Of a DNA stretch of 30,844 nucleotides, positions 1 to 6,526 are shown piece by piece. A program made the translations under genes and the position numbers. The notes beneath the pieces were generated by a model. It was not told the DNA's origin. It did no database searches and was given only the letters and a program-made list of their open reading frames with translations. Within the stretch, counting starts at the first letter, position 1; each line of letters starts with the position of its first letter. Source of the stretch: Pseudobdellovibrionaceae bacterium (lineage in GTDB: Bacteria; Bdellovibrionota; Bdellovibrionia; Bdellovibrionales; Bdellovibrionaceae); contig CANCBY010000007.1 of the NCBI GenBank assembly GCA_947374445.1, positions 1 to 30,844 of the forward strand, read 5' to 3'.

Positions 1-45
1 GCCAGCCGGCTTCTTCGGTTGCCTCAAGCACCAGATCAGGATTTA

Positions 46-864
46 ATGCAAAAAATGACGAGTTGGTTTTCACGTTCTCAATCTAAATCAAGGCAGACCC
101 CAGAGTCCACAAACACTTTGGTCATGGTTGCGTTTAAAGATCTGCCGGTGGCATGGACAAAGAAGTCTAGGTTTCGGTCGATCTCAATTCGATTGAAAGC
201 AGACCAGCCACTTCAGGTTGTTTCGGGTTTGAGCACGAAATGGACAGACATAGAAAAGTTTTTGCTGATAAAAGAAAATTGGATTCGTAAGCATCTTGAA
301 CGATTTCAAGAGATCAAAGAAAAATTTCCGTCAAAAAAATTGTTGGCGCACGAAGAATTTCCGTTTTTAGGCGATAAACTTGAACTAAAATATTTGGTGA
401 CACCTCTAAAAGCACCATTTTTTTCACGCACTGATAAAGAGCTTCGTCTTCATTTGCCTGTCGCTCTTTATCAGGGGTTGAAAGAGCAAGAGCTCGAAAA
501 GTTTTTTCCGCAACTTCATCACTTTTATTTGCGGGAGGCTAAAGAATTTTTATCTGAACGACTCATTGTTTGGTCTGAGCAAATGAACTTAAAGCCGCAG
601 AAAGTGAGCTTTCGCAATCAAAAGACTCGGTGGGGAAGTTGCTCTGCACGAGGGCATCTAAGCTTTAATTGGAAGTTGATAGCATGCCCACTTTTTGTGA
701 TAGATGCTATTTTAGTTCATGAGCTGGCTCATCTAAAGCACATGAATCATTCGTCGGCTTTTTGGGGTTTGGTCGAACAGACTTACCCAGAATATAAAAA
801 GGCAGATATTTGGCTTGCTGAAAATCAGTATAGCCTTAATTTTTTAAATCCTTTGCGTGGTTAA
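46..864 (+). CDS. YgjP/DUF45-type zinc metallopeptidase (SprT-like fold)
   Basis: Predicted zinc-dependent metallopeptidase of the YgjP (DUF45, WLM-like) family; cytosolic, substrate unknown. The C-terminal half carries the family hallmarks RWGSC followed by VHELAHLKHMNH: the two histidines and glutamate of HELAH, plus the histidine after MN, are the expected zinc and catalytic residues. The domain begins about 25 residues after the chosen start; the first residues are polar and unlike the domain. The frame is open to the left edge of the window (no stop in bases 1-18; a TTG lies at 19), so the true start could be upstream. I chose ATG 46 because CAGGA sits 4 bases before it; ATG 55 is another option. 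It precedes the carbonic anhydrase gene by 87 bases with no overlap. Family confidence is high, start confidence low. Confidence 0.8.
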   Translation: MQKMTSWFSRSQSKSRQTPESTNTLVMVAFKDLPVAWTKKSRFRSISIRLKADQPLQVVSGLSTKWTDIEKFLLIKENWIRKHLERFQEIKEKFPSKKLLAHEEFPFLGDKLELKYLVTPLKAPFFSRTDKELRLHLPVALYQGLKEQELEKFFPQLHHFYLREAKEFLSERLIVWSEQMNLKPQKVSFRNQKTRWGSCSARGHLSFNWKLIACPLFVIDAILVHELAHLKHMNHSSAFWGLVEQTYPEYKKADIWLAENQYSLNFLNPLRG

Positions 865-951
865 TTTCAACTTAATGTTAATTATTGCGCAGCTCATCGG
901 CGCAGAGCTTATTTCGTTGTTTGTTATGATTCTCCGTAGAAGAATCAGGGC

Positions 952-1629
952 GTGAAAAAGCTCGTCAACGGCATTGTTAATTTCAGAGAAAAGTTAAAGC
1001 CCAGTTACCGTGAAAGGTTTGCTGAGCTTGCTTTGGGTCAGTCGCCAGACGCTTTGTTTATTGGCTGCTCGGACAGTCGTGTGGCTGTCAATGTCTTTGC
1101 CTCGACGGATCCCGGTGATCTTTTTGTTGTTCGCAATGTCGGTAATATGGTCCCTCCTTGTGGTCCAGATGGACATTCAACTGCTGACGGGTCTGAGGCT
1201 GCGGCTATTGAATTTGCTTTGGGCTCACTCAATGTTTCGCACATCATTGTGTGTGGACATTCCGAATGCGGAGCCATGCAGGCGATAGCCGGTGGCCGCA
1301 AAAATGTGAAGAGCTTGCATTTGCGATCATGGTTGAGACACGGTGAGGCCGGTCTCAAAGATTTGATCCGCAAACCGTATTTTGCAAAAAAGCATTCACG
1401 TCACAACAGGCTTTCTCAGCTCAATGTACTGAGGCAAATTGAAAACCTAAAAACATATCCGATGATTCAAGAACGACTAAAGGAGGGCACGCTAAATCTT
1501 CACGGATGGTGGTTTGAGCTGGGTCGAGCAGATGTTTATGCCTTCGAGCCTAGCCAAGAGAAGTTTGTTCTATTTAATCGCCGGCAAGCCATGCGAATCA
1601 TAAACCGTCTTGAAAAAAAGAAGTCTTAG
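952..1629 (+). CDS. beta-class carbonic anhydrase
   Basis: Interconverts CO2 and bicarbonate in the cytoplasm using a zinc ion. The sequence shows the beta-class ligands in order: Cys39 and Asp41 in CSDSR and His103 and Cys106 in GHSECGAM. The conserved RNVGN segment (61-65) and the ADGSEAAAIEFA helix lie between them. At 225 residues it is of normal length. The start is a GTG at 952. AGGG lies only a base or two upstream, too close for a good ribosome binding site, so the start is plausible rather than proven; no in-frame ATG is better placed. A hairpin-forming TGCGC/GCGCA pair and a TATGAT box (925-930) lie in the 87-base gap upstream and may hold the promoter. The aspartate-arginine pair of the active site is intact, so the enzyme should be functional. 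Confidence 0.93.
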   Translation: MKKLVNGIVNFREKLKPSYRERFAELALGQSPDALFIGCSDSRVAVNVFASTDPGDLFVVRNVGNMVPPCGPDGHSTADGSEAAAIEFALGSLNVSHIIVCGHSECGAMQAIAGGRKNVKSLHLRSWLRHGEAGLKDLIRKPYFAKKHSRHNRLSQLNVLRQIENLKTYPMIQERLKEGTLNLHGWWFELGRADVYAFEPSQEKFVLFNRRQAMRIINRLEKKKS

Positions 1630-1734
1630 ATTTTTGTTTCTTTAGAGAAAAGTCTAGTGGTCTTTATGCTCTTGAACCTCGAGCACTTTTCATATTTAAT
1701 TTTACATACAACATTTAAAAAGGTGGACTGAAAT

Positions 1735-2124
1735 ATGAAAGCTAAAATGCCTATGATCGCGCGAATTCTTTTGGGTCTGATGTTTTTTGTTTTTGGTCTT
1801 ATTGGTCTTCTAAATTTAATTCCGCCGCCAAAAGATTTGCCTGAACGCATGCAAGCCTTTAACACTGGTTTGATGGCGACTCAGTACTTTTTTCCGTTTT
1901 TAAAAGCCACTGAAACAGTTTGTGGTTTGTTGCTTTTGATAAATATGTTTGTGCCCTTAGCTCTTGTGATCTTAGCTCCGATTGTTTTAAATATCTTTTT
2001 TGTTCATGCTTTTTTGGCTCCAGAAGGTTTGCCGCTAGCCATAGTTATTGGTTTGCTTATGGTTTACTTATCTTTTTTTGCGGAACCGTACTCGATCAAG
2101 ATCAAGTCTTTGTTTAAAAAATAA
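1735..2124 (+). CDS. DoxX-like four-helix inner-membrane protein
   Basis: A 129-residue integral membrane protein with four predicted transmembrane segments: about residues 7-27 (with the RILLGLMFFVFGLIGL start typical of DoxX-like proteins), 48-68, 72-95 and 98-116. A proline-rich loop (IPPPKDLPERM) separates helices 1 and 2. DoxX-family proteins are poorly defined; some work with thiol or thiosulfate redox systems, but nothing here fixes a substrate. The start ATG at 1735 has an AGGTGG Shine-Dalgarno sequence about 8 bases upstream. The gene follows the carbonic anhydrase after about 100 bases and precedes a small lipoprotein gene by 46 bases on the same strand, so it may share a transcript with it. 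The family call rests on topology and N-terminal pattern. Confidence 0.7.
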   Translation: MKAKMPMIARILLGLMFFVFGLIGLLNLIPPPKDLPERMQAFNTGLMATQYFFPFLKATETVCGLLLLINMFVPLALVILAPIVLNIFFVHAFLAPEGLPLAIVIGLLMVYLSFFAEPYSIKIKSLFKK

Positions 2125-2170
2125 AAAATATTACTTACTGATTCGTCATCGCAGCTTACCAGGAGAAAAA

Positions 2171-2437
2171 GTGAATAGAATGATTAAAAATACAGTTTTT
2201 ATTTTGGGCTCTATTTTTTTAATTTCATGCGCAAGTTTGGAAAATAAAGAAATGAACGCTGAGAAAGCGTTGAAAGATGGCAAAAGCTGCGGAAGCTCGC
2301 CTCATGGAAGTTCTATGACTGGCTATTTGCAGTCTTCAACGCCAAAAGGCGTTTCATGCCCGATGGCCACCAGAACCTGCATTAACGGAACTTGGTCTGG
2401 CCCAGAGCTTTTTAATAATTGCACTGAGCGTCCTTGA
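2171..2437 (+). CDS. small cysteine-rich predicted lipoprotein
   Basis: An 88-residue exported protein. The N-terminus (NRMIKNTVFILGSIFLISC) is a lipoprotein signal peptide with lipobox LISC and lipidation at Cys20. The mature part has four further cysteines (40, 63, 70, 84), enough for two disulfides, in a PHGSSMTGY...TRTCINGTWSG pattern. I recall this HGSS...TRTCxNGTxSG pattern as a repeat unit in large surface proteins of Bdellovibrio-type bacteria; here it seems to stand alone as a single unit. The start is GTG 2171, with AGGAGA 5 bases before it; an ATG at 2180 is in frame but badly spaced. The frame stays open back to 2048, but that stretch overlaps the upstream membrane gene and is not believed. 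Function unknown. Confidence 0.72.
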   Translation: MNRMIKNTVFILGSIFLISCASLENKEMNAEKALKDGKSCGSSPHGSSMTGYLQSSTPKGVSCPMATRTCINGTWSGPELFNNCTERP

Positions 2438-2489
2438 GTTTAATCATCGGCTTAAAAGAATACTGGTGTCCGACAGAGCTTGGTAGCTG

Positions 2490-3212
2490 ATGTATTTGCA
2501 TGATCTTGCGCTTGTTATGGTTGGGTTCTTGTCTGAAATATTTGGCACTCTCAGTGGGTTTGGGTCATCGACTTTTTTTGTTCCCATCGCACTTCTGCTG
2601 GAGACCTTTAATTTTGTTTTGGCTTTGACTGCTATTTTGCACTGCTTTGGGAATTTTTCTAAAATTTTACTTTTTAGAAAAGATTTTCAAAAAAAAATGT
2701 TTTTTCAACTTGCGATTCCGTCTGTGATTTTTACTGGAATTGGTGCACTACTTACCGCAAGCGTTCCCACGGAATTTATGGTTCGTGGTCTTGGTGTTGT
2801 CCTCATGCTGTTTTCAATACTTTCTCTTTTTGCCAAGACACTAATTCAAAAACTGCCTCAATGGGCGGCTATATTTTTGACGGCCATTTCAGGATTTTCT
2901 ACTGGAATAGTTGGGACGGGGGGAGCAATTCGTGGCCTTGCTTTGACAGCTTTGCAACTTCCCAAGAACAGTTTTGTCGTACTTTCCTCAGCCATCGATA
3001 TCGGTGGCGATTTTGTTAGAGCTCTGATTTACATTAGAAATGGATTTATGGACTGGAATCAGTGGTTCTACCTTCCGCTTCTTGCGATAGCGGCCATTGC
3101 CGGTGCAAGTGTCGGAAAAAGGATACTTAGCCGAATAAACCAAAACCAATTCGAAAAAATTGTTGCCGGATTTATTTTTTTTAGCGGTTTAGTGATGGCT
3201 ATCGAAAGTTAA
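2490..3212 (+). CDS. TauE/SafE (TSUP) family membrane permease
   Basis: Predicted inner-membrane transporter of the TauE/SafE family, which exports or imports small anions such as sulfite, sulfoacetate or sulfolactate; the substrate here is unknown. The protein has 240 residues and about seven hydrophobic segments. Both halves carry the glycine-rich motif expected of the family's internal repeat: GTLSGFGSSTFFVPIALLL near residue 20 and GFSTGIVGTGGAIRGLALTAL near 134-154. The length is typical for the shorter family members. No clear Shine-Dalgarno sequence precedes ATG 2490. The gene lies 52 bases after the lipoprotein gene and may be the last of a plus-strand unit, because a weak inverted repeat (3217-3235) follows and the next gene is convergent. 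Confidence 0.82.
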   Translation: MYLHDLALVMVGFLSEIFGTLSGFGSSTFFVPIALLLETFNFVLALTAILHCFGNFSKILLFRKDFQKKMFFQLAIPSVIFTGIGALLTASVPTEFMVRGLGVVLMLFSILSLFAKTLIQKLPQWAAIFLTAISGFSTGIVGTGGAIRGLALTALQLPKNSFVVLSSAIDIGGDFVRALIYIRNGFMDWNQWFYLPLLAIAAIAGASVGKRILSRINQNQFEKIVAGFIFFSGLVMAIES

Positions 3213-3216
3213 CGGA

Positions 3217-3235
3217 CTAAAAACGTCATTTTTAG
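3217..3235. terminator. weak AT-rich bidirectional hairpin between convergent genes
   Basis: CTAAAAA (3217-3223) and TTTTTAG (3229-3235) are perfect inverted arms around a five-base loop. The hairpin sits exactly between the ends of the TauE/SafE gene and the convergent small basic-protein gene. The stem has only one GC pair, so it is a weak candidate. Confidence 0.3.
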
Positions 3236-3237
3236 AA

Positions 3238-3384
3238 TCACTTTGATTTGTCGACTGTGACTTCTTCAATAGCAGCCTCAGACTTTTGTGGTGCCTTGCT
3301 CTTTGTCTTCAGGGCCAAGCGACTTTTAATCGGGACGCGATGGTGAGAATTTTTTGTAACAGGTTTTTTCATTTTTGTTTTCAT
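3238..3384 (-). CDS. small lysine-rich hypothetical protein (48 aa)
   Basis: A 48-residue, strongly basic protein (MKTKMKKPVTKNSHHRVP...) that ends in an acidic patch (EEVTVDKSK). It has no cysteine, no signal peptide and no membrane segment. I place the start at 3384 because a strong AGGTGGGG Shine-Dalgarno sequence lies six bases before that ATG. The frame continues 21 codons further to an ATG at 3447, but that extension would read through the binding site. The good ribosome binding site is the main evidence that it is real. Its size and charge suggest a nucleic-acid-binding or ribosome-associated protein, but this is only composition. I do not recognise a family. Confidence 0.5.
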   Translation of the reverse strand: MKTKMKKPVTKNSHHRVPIKSRLALKTKSKAPQKSEAAIEEVTVDKSK

Positions 3385-3612
3385 CAAATCCCCACCTTCG
3401 CATCGCCATTTTATTGCTTCAAAGATTGCTTTCAGAAAACGCCTCACTTCCTATGTGTGGAGAGTATTTATTCAAATTAAAAAATGCTGCCGTCAAAGCG
3501 TAGTTTTTCATTAGGGAAGGCGCATATGAAGAAATTGTGAAGGATCAGGCTTGGTGAAAAGAGTTAAAAAATTTCCTGCTCAGTTTATCTTACTCGCAGT
3601 TAGATCAAGAAT

Positions 3613-3703
3613 TGGCGGAGAAGGCGAGATTCGAACTCGCGGTAGGCTTTTGGCCTACGAGCATTTAGCAAACGCTTGGTTTCAGCCACTCACCCACTTC
3701 TCC
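3613..3703 (-). tRNA. tRNA-Ser (anticodon GCU)
   Basis: On the minus strand the gene begins GGAGAAG and ends CTTCTCC, then G and an encoded CCA, giving a 7-bp acceptor stem. The anticodon arm is AGCGT-TTGCTAA-ATGCT (one G-T pair), so the anticodon is GCT and it reads AGC/AGU serine codons. It has the long variable arm of class II tRNAs (GTAGGC/GCCTAC) and a perfect T arm, GCGAG-TTCGAAT-CTCGC. Length is 91 bases with CCA. A TATATG box a few bases upstream could be its -10, but no good -35 is visible. Confidence 0.96.
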
Positions 3704-3794
3704 GCAGGTCATATAATCGGCTTCAAGCAAAATGCCATAGAGTTGAGCTGCAATGCAAGTCGGCGCACGAAGTCAATCTGATGGTCTGTATCGA

Positions 3795-3800
3795 TATAAT
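3795..3800 (+). promoter_or_regulatory. candidate -10 box for the M28 peptidase gene
   Basis: A perfect TATAAT lies 56 bases before the peptidase ATG, in the divergent gap between tRNA-Ser and the peptidase gene. No convincing TTGACA-like -35 sits 16-18 bases upstream, so this is a candidate only. Confidence 0.35.
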
Positions 3801-3856
3801 TTACTGTAGAAATTAACAGCACTTCGGTAGGCTTGGTGGACGGCAAGGAGGCCAGC

Positions 3857-5164
3857 ATGTCTTTTAACTCAACACTGAGGTTCGATATCTCACGACGTAC
3901 GCTCTCAAATTTGACTTCGATTGCAACTCTAGCGGTGACTTCAACTTTTATTCTGACTGGGTTTGCGGCTCAAGCTCACACCCCAGAACTTGGAGATTTT
4001 CAGCAAAAGCCAATTTTGGCTGATCTGGGAATGCTAAAAGCCCTCAATGTGCCCATCAGTTACGCAGACTCTGCGAATAACTTGGCGATTGCCTATATCA
4101 CTCCTCAAATGGAGCAAAAAATCAGCGAGGCGGCTCATCGTCTGAATAAGTGCGGTGGCTTTGAGTCTTTGGAAGGCACTCTGAGCCCTTCGGCTTCTTT
4201 TGCCTCTGACTCAAAAAGTATCATTCAGAACCTCGTAGATTATAAACGCAAAAATCAGCAATATGCGCAAACGCGTGTTCGTCGCTTGGCGATCGAGCCA
4301 AAACCTGCGATCGAAGCCGCTTTGGCCGATCTTAAGATTGAAAATTTGCAGGCTTGGGTTCAGTGGCTCTCGAGCTTTCCTTCGCGCTTCAATCGCTTGG
4401 CTGATCCGAACAAGCACATTGCTCCCATGGTAGATCGTCTGAATCAGATGATCGCGGCCGGAAAGATCCCCGCAAAGGTTGATCTTATTGACCACCAGAA
4501 CACCAAACAAAAATCTATTCGCGTGACGGTTCAGGGTACAAGTCGTGCGCAAGAAGTTGTGGTTTTGGGCGGTCACTTGGATTCAATTGCAGGCTGGTCG
4601 GGTTCTGACAAGGCTCCAGGTGCTGATGACAATGCTTCAGGGTCAGCAAATCTTCTAGAGGCTTTGCGAGTGGTGCTGAACCAACCTCGCCCAGCTAGAA
4701 CCTTGGAATTTTACTGGTACGCGGGTGAAGAGTCGGGTCTTTTGGGTTCGGCTGAGATCGCAAAAGCTGCGAAGGCTGCAAAAAAGAATGTGGTGGCTGT
4801 GCTTCAATTGGATATGACTCTTTTTCCGGGTGAAGGGGAGTTCAATATTGGCAGCATGACAGATTTTACTAGCGCATGGCTTCGGGATTACTTGGTGGCT
4901 ATGAACGACACTTATCTTAAGATTAAAATTCTTGAGGGCGAGTGCGGTTACGGTTGCAGCGATCACGCCTCATGGTTTCGCAATGGATATCCGACTGTGA
5001 TGCCTTTTGAGGCTCGTCTGAACACAATGAACAGCAATATCCATACGTCCAATGATGTTCTTTCGAATCGTTTGAATTTCAAACACTCATTGGTGTTTTC
5101 TAAAATTGCTTTAATCATGGCAATGGATTTGGCCAACTCAAATATCACTCAGCCATTTCATTGA
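3857..5164 (+). CDS. secreted M28-family zinc aminopeptidase
   Basis: Predicted exported metallo-exopeptidase of family M28 (bacterial leucyl aminopeptidase type), 435 residues. The five expected ligands of the two-zinc site appear in order: His in GGHLDS, Asp in GADDNASGS, Glu in AGEESGLLGS (with the neighbouring catalytic Glu), Asp in QLDMT and His in CSDHASWF. The CGYGCSDH stretch carries the cysteine pair typical of these secreted enzymes. The N-terminus has a basic region, a hydrophobic stretch (ATLAVTSTFILTGFA) and an AQA cleavage site, so it is probably released to the periplasm or outside, as suits a protein-degrading lifestyle. An N-terminal prodomain-like region of about 150 residues precedes the catalytic domain. 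ATG 3857 has a perfect AAGGAGG five bases upstream; a TTG at 3833 is rejected. Strong terminator hairpins follow the gene. Confidence 0.92.
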   Translation: MSFNSTLRFDISRRTLSNLTSIATLAVTSTFILTGFAAQAHTPELGDFQQKPILADLGMLKALNVPISYADSANNLAIAYITPQMEQKISEAAHRLNKCGGFESLEGTLSPSASFASDSKSIIQNLVDYKRKNQQYAQTRVRRLAIEPKPAIEAALADLKIENLQAWVQWLSSFPSRFNRLADPNKHIAPMVDRLNQMIAAGKIPAKVDLIDHQNTKQKSIRVTVQGTSRAQEVVVLGGHLDSIAGWSGSDKAPGADDNASGSANLLEALRVVLNQPRPARTLEFYWYAGEESGLLGSAEIAKAAKAAKKNVVAVLQLDMTLFPGEGEFNIGSMTDFTSAWLRDYLVAMNDTYLKIKILEGECGYGCSDHASWFRNGYPTVMPFEARLNTMNSNIHTSNDVLSNRLNFKHSLVFSKIALIMAMDLANSNITQPFH

Positions 5165-5169
5165 TTCGC

Positions 5170-5188
5170 TGAAATCAAAGCGATTTCA
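5170..5188 (+). repeat. 7-bp hairpin after the peptidase gene
   Basis: TGAAATC (5170-5176) and GATTTCA (5182-5188) are perfect inverted arms around a five-base loop. They begin six bases after the peptidase stop and just before the main terminator. No U-run follows, so this may protect the mRNA 3' end. Confidence 0.45.
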
Positions 5189-5204
5189 AGAATTTGAAAA
5201 TTCT

Positions 5205-5245
5205 AAAAAGGCTCTAGGTTTATTAATAATTCTAGGGCCTTTTTT
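5205..5245. terminator. bidirectional intrinsic terminator
   Basis: AAAAAGGCTCTAG (5205-5217) pairs with CTAGGGCCTTTTT (5232-5244) around an AT-rich loop, with one T-G mismatch inside. There is an A-run on one side and a T-run on the other, so it can stop transcription from both strands. It separates the M28 peptidase gene (+) from gmhA (-), and the gmhA stop codon (5244-5246) touches its edge. Confidence 0.82.
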
Positions 5246-5837
5246 ATTTGTAATTTTCTGGAAAGAGATCGCGCTCGACAGTCTCGATCACGGTGTGAAT
5301 AAGCTTGATATGTATTTCTTGAGTGCGATCTGAGGTCTGCGCCGGAATCACAATCGCAAGGTCTGCCATGTCTTTGATTTTGCCGCCGTCTCTTCCGAGA
5401 AGAGCGATCACTTTCATGTTCTTTTTCTTTGCGGACTCAATCGCCACCATCACATTTTCAGAGTTGCCCGAAGTTGAAATCGCAATGAGCACATCGCCTG
5501 TGCGAGCCAGGCCATCGAGTTGTCGCGAAAAGATAAACTTGAAGCCATAATCATTACCAACACAAGTCACGTGGGCCGCATCGCCCAATGCTAGCGCACC
5601 GAGAGCCCTGCGGTCTTTGCGGTAGCGGCCGGTCATCTCTTCGGCAAAGTGCATAGAATCACAGTGTGAGCCCCCATTGCCGCAGCTAAAAACTGTGGCC
5701 CCACGGCGGTAGGCTTCGATCAAAATCTGTGAAAACTGCACGCATTTTTCGATTTGCTTTGGGTCATTGCGAAATTGATTGAGGGTGCTTTGGGCTTCAT
5801 CGAGGCAATTAAGCCAGACATCTTGTTGTGGTTTCAT
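5244..5837 (-). CDS. gmhA: phosphoheptose isomerase GmhA (SIS domain)
   Basis: Converts sedoheptulose 7-phosphate to D-glycero-D-manno-heptose 7-phosphate, the first step of LPS core heptose synthesis in the cytosol. The 197-residue protein matches the E. coli enzyme from memory over its whole length: SCGNGGSHCDSMHFAEEMTGRY, CVGNDYGF, ISTSGNSENV and QEIHIKLIH. The catalytic Glu and His of GmhA correspond to Glu67 and His181. I chose ATG 5837 because the family pattern starts there. The frame runs 37 codons further upstream to 5948, but that part is hydrophobic and unlike GmhA. No clear Shine-Dalgarno sequence is seen, which leaves the start slightly open. It stands alone, convergent with the peptidase gene, without the other heptose genes. 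Its presence implies a heptose-containing LPS core. Confidence 0.93.
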   Translation of the reverse strand: MKPQQDVWLNCLDEAQSTLNQFRNDPKQIEKCVQFSQILIEAYRRGATVFSCGNGGSHCDSMHFAEEMTGRYRKDRRALGALALGDAAHVTCVGNDYGFKFIFSRQLDGLARTGDVLIAISTSGNSENVMVAIESAKKKNMKVIALLGRDGGKIKDMADLAIVIPAQTSDRTQEIHIKLIHTVIETVERDLFPENYK

Positions 5838-5951
5838 AGGCTTTGACCATAGCAGTGCTGTCAGTAAATTGCAAAACCGTGAAAAAGAGCCAAAAATCGA
5901 TGGAATTGCTCCAGAAATAGAAAGATTTGAGGTTTTGGTCGCACACATCTT

Positions 5952-5982
5952 TTGACTATTTCAAAAGCTTGGGGCATTTAAG
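5952..5982 (+). promoter_or_regulatory. candidate promoter of tRNA-Arg
   Basis: A TTGACT (5952-5957) is followed, 19 bases on, by TTTAAG (77-82), set inside a near-palindrome GGCATTTAAGTGCC. Transcription would begin about 15-20 bases before the tRNA. The -35 is good and the -10 weak. Confidence 0.35.
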
Positions 5983-6007
5983 TGCCTCTTGAGTTCAACC
6001 ATCATGT

Positions 6008-6084
6008 GCGGTCGTAGCTCAGCTGGATAGAGTACCTGACTACGAATCAGGTGGTCGCAGGTTCAAATCCTGCCGTCCGCACCA
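6008..6084 (+). tRNA. tRNA-Arg (anticodon ACG)
   Basis: The cloverleaf is GCGGTCG (acceptor), GCTC...GAGT (D arm), CCTGA-CTACGAA-TCAGG (anticodon arm, ACG), GCAGG-TTCAAAT-CCTGC (T arm), CGTCCGC, A, then an encoded CCA. Wobble A34 would be edited to inosine by TadA to read CGN codons. The acceptor stem has one odd pair: positions 5 and 68 are both T (bases 6012 and 6076). All invariant bases look normal, so the gene should be functional. Confidence 0.96.
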
Positions 6085-6173
6085 ATTTTAGTGAACGAAA
6101 TCAGTACCGATAGAGAATCTCAAATCAAATTAACTGCTTAGAGAAGCAAAAACCGAGCAAGCGTTCTGCTGAA

Positions 6174-6203
6174 TATTTCAGCGTATTTCACAGCATTTCA
6201 AAA
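6174..6203 (+). repeat. three tandem 10-bp repeats (TATTTCANNG type)
   Basis: Three head-to-tail units, TATTTCAGCG, TATTTCACAG and CATTTCAAAA, share the core ATTTCA with a strict 10-bp period, one helical turn. They begin about 90 bases after tRNA-Arg and run directly into the next array. Confidence 0.6.
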
Positions 6204-6206
6204 AAT

Positions 6207-6239
6207 GGTAGGGTTTTGGTAGGGTCCTGGTAGGGTTCC
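6207..6239 (+). repeat. three tandem 11-bp repeats (GGTAGGGT core)
   Basis: Three units, GGTAGGGTTTT, GGTAGGGTCCT and GGTAGGGTTCC, share a perfect 8-bp core at an 11-bp period. The array lies three bases after the 10-bp array and about 90 bases before the small ORF. The rest of 6085-6331 holds no gene that I can support; a GTTTC/GAAAC hairpin with a T6 loop (6296-6311) lies close to the small ORF's ribosome binding site. Confidence 0.75.
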
Positions 6240-6331
6240 CCAAAACAGCAATCATCCTTAGATAAAGCAAAGTCAGCCACTCTTCTTCTTCCAAAGTTTC
6301 TTTTTTGAAACAATTTGCGAAGGAGAATTTT

Positions 6332-6475
6332 ATGACTAGGTTTATTTTCTGGGTTTTGAGCATCGCTCTTGCGATTGGCTTTGGCCCGAGGCTTACTCTC
6401 CTTGTAAGTAAGCGGATTGACTCAGTTCACATCGAATCCGCCATTTTGGCTTCGTTCTTTTCTGATCAGCTGTAA
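6332..6475 (+). CDS. 47-aa hydrophobic hypothetical small protein
   Basis: A 47-codon ORF encoding MTRFIFWVLSIALAIGF... then a short polar segment (SKRIDSVHIES) and a hydrophobic end (AILASFFSDQL). The first 18 residues form a membrane helix or an uncleaved signal, so the protein is probably a small inner-membrane peptide. Evidence that it is real: AAGGAG lies six bases before ATG 6332, and an intrinsic terminator begins 21 bases after the stop. Those signals make a self-contained gene between tRNA-Arg and the convergent lipoprotein gene. I do not recognise a family. Single-helix proteins of this size include toxins of type I systems and regulators of larger membrane complexes; nothing here decides between them. 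Confidence 0.6.
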   Translation: MTRFIFWVLSIALAIGFGPRLTLLVSKRIDSVHIESAILASFFSDQL

Positions 6476-6495
6476 ATTTTAAAATATAATTGTTT

Positions 6496-6519
6496 ACTCA
6501 TCGAGCTGATGAGTTTTTT
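6496..6519 (+). terminator. intrinsic terminator after the small ORF
   Basis: ACTCATC, loop GAGCT and GATGAGT form a seven-pair stem, immediately followed by a run of six T (6514-6519). It terminates plus-strand transcription just before the convergent lipoprotein gene ends. Confidence 0.85.
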
Positions 6520-6526
6520 GCAGAAA

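Noticed and set aside
2048..2170. Upstream start for the small lipoprotein
   Set aside because: It would overlap the DoxX-like gene and bury the signal peptide; GTG 2171 has AGGAGA at the right spacing.
3512..3540. Four-codon ORF (ATGAAGAAATTGTGA) with GGAAGG upstream
   Set aside because: Too short to distinguish from chance, with no terminator or conservation evidence.
6174..6239. CRISPR array
   Set aside because: Units are only 10-11 bp with no unique spacers, and no cas gene is present.
6178..6363. 61-aa minus-strand ORF
   Set aside because: Its frame translates the tandem repeat arrays and lies antisense to the better supported small ORF, with no ribosome binding site seen.
6008..6520. 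Complete integrated element at tRNA-Arg
   Set aside because: I found no integrase gene and no second copy of the tRNA 3' end, so only the repeat arrays support the idea.
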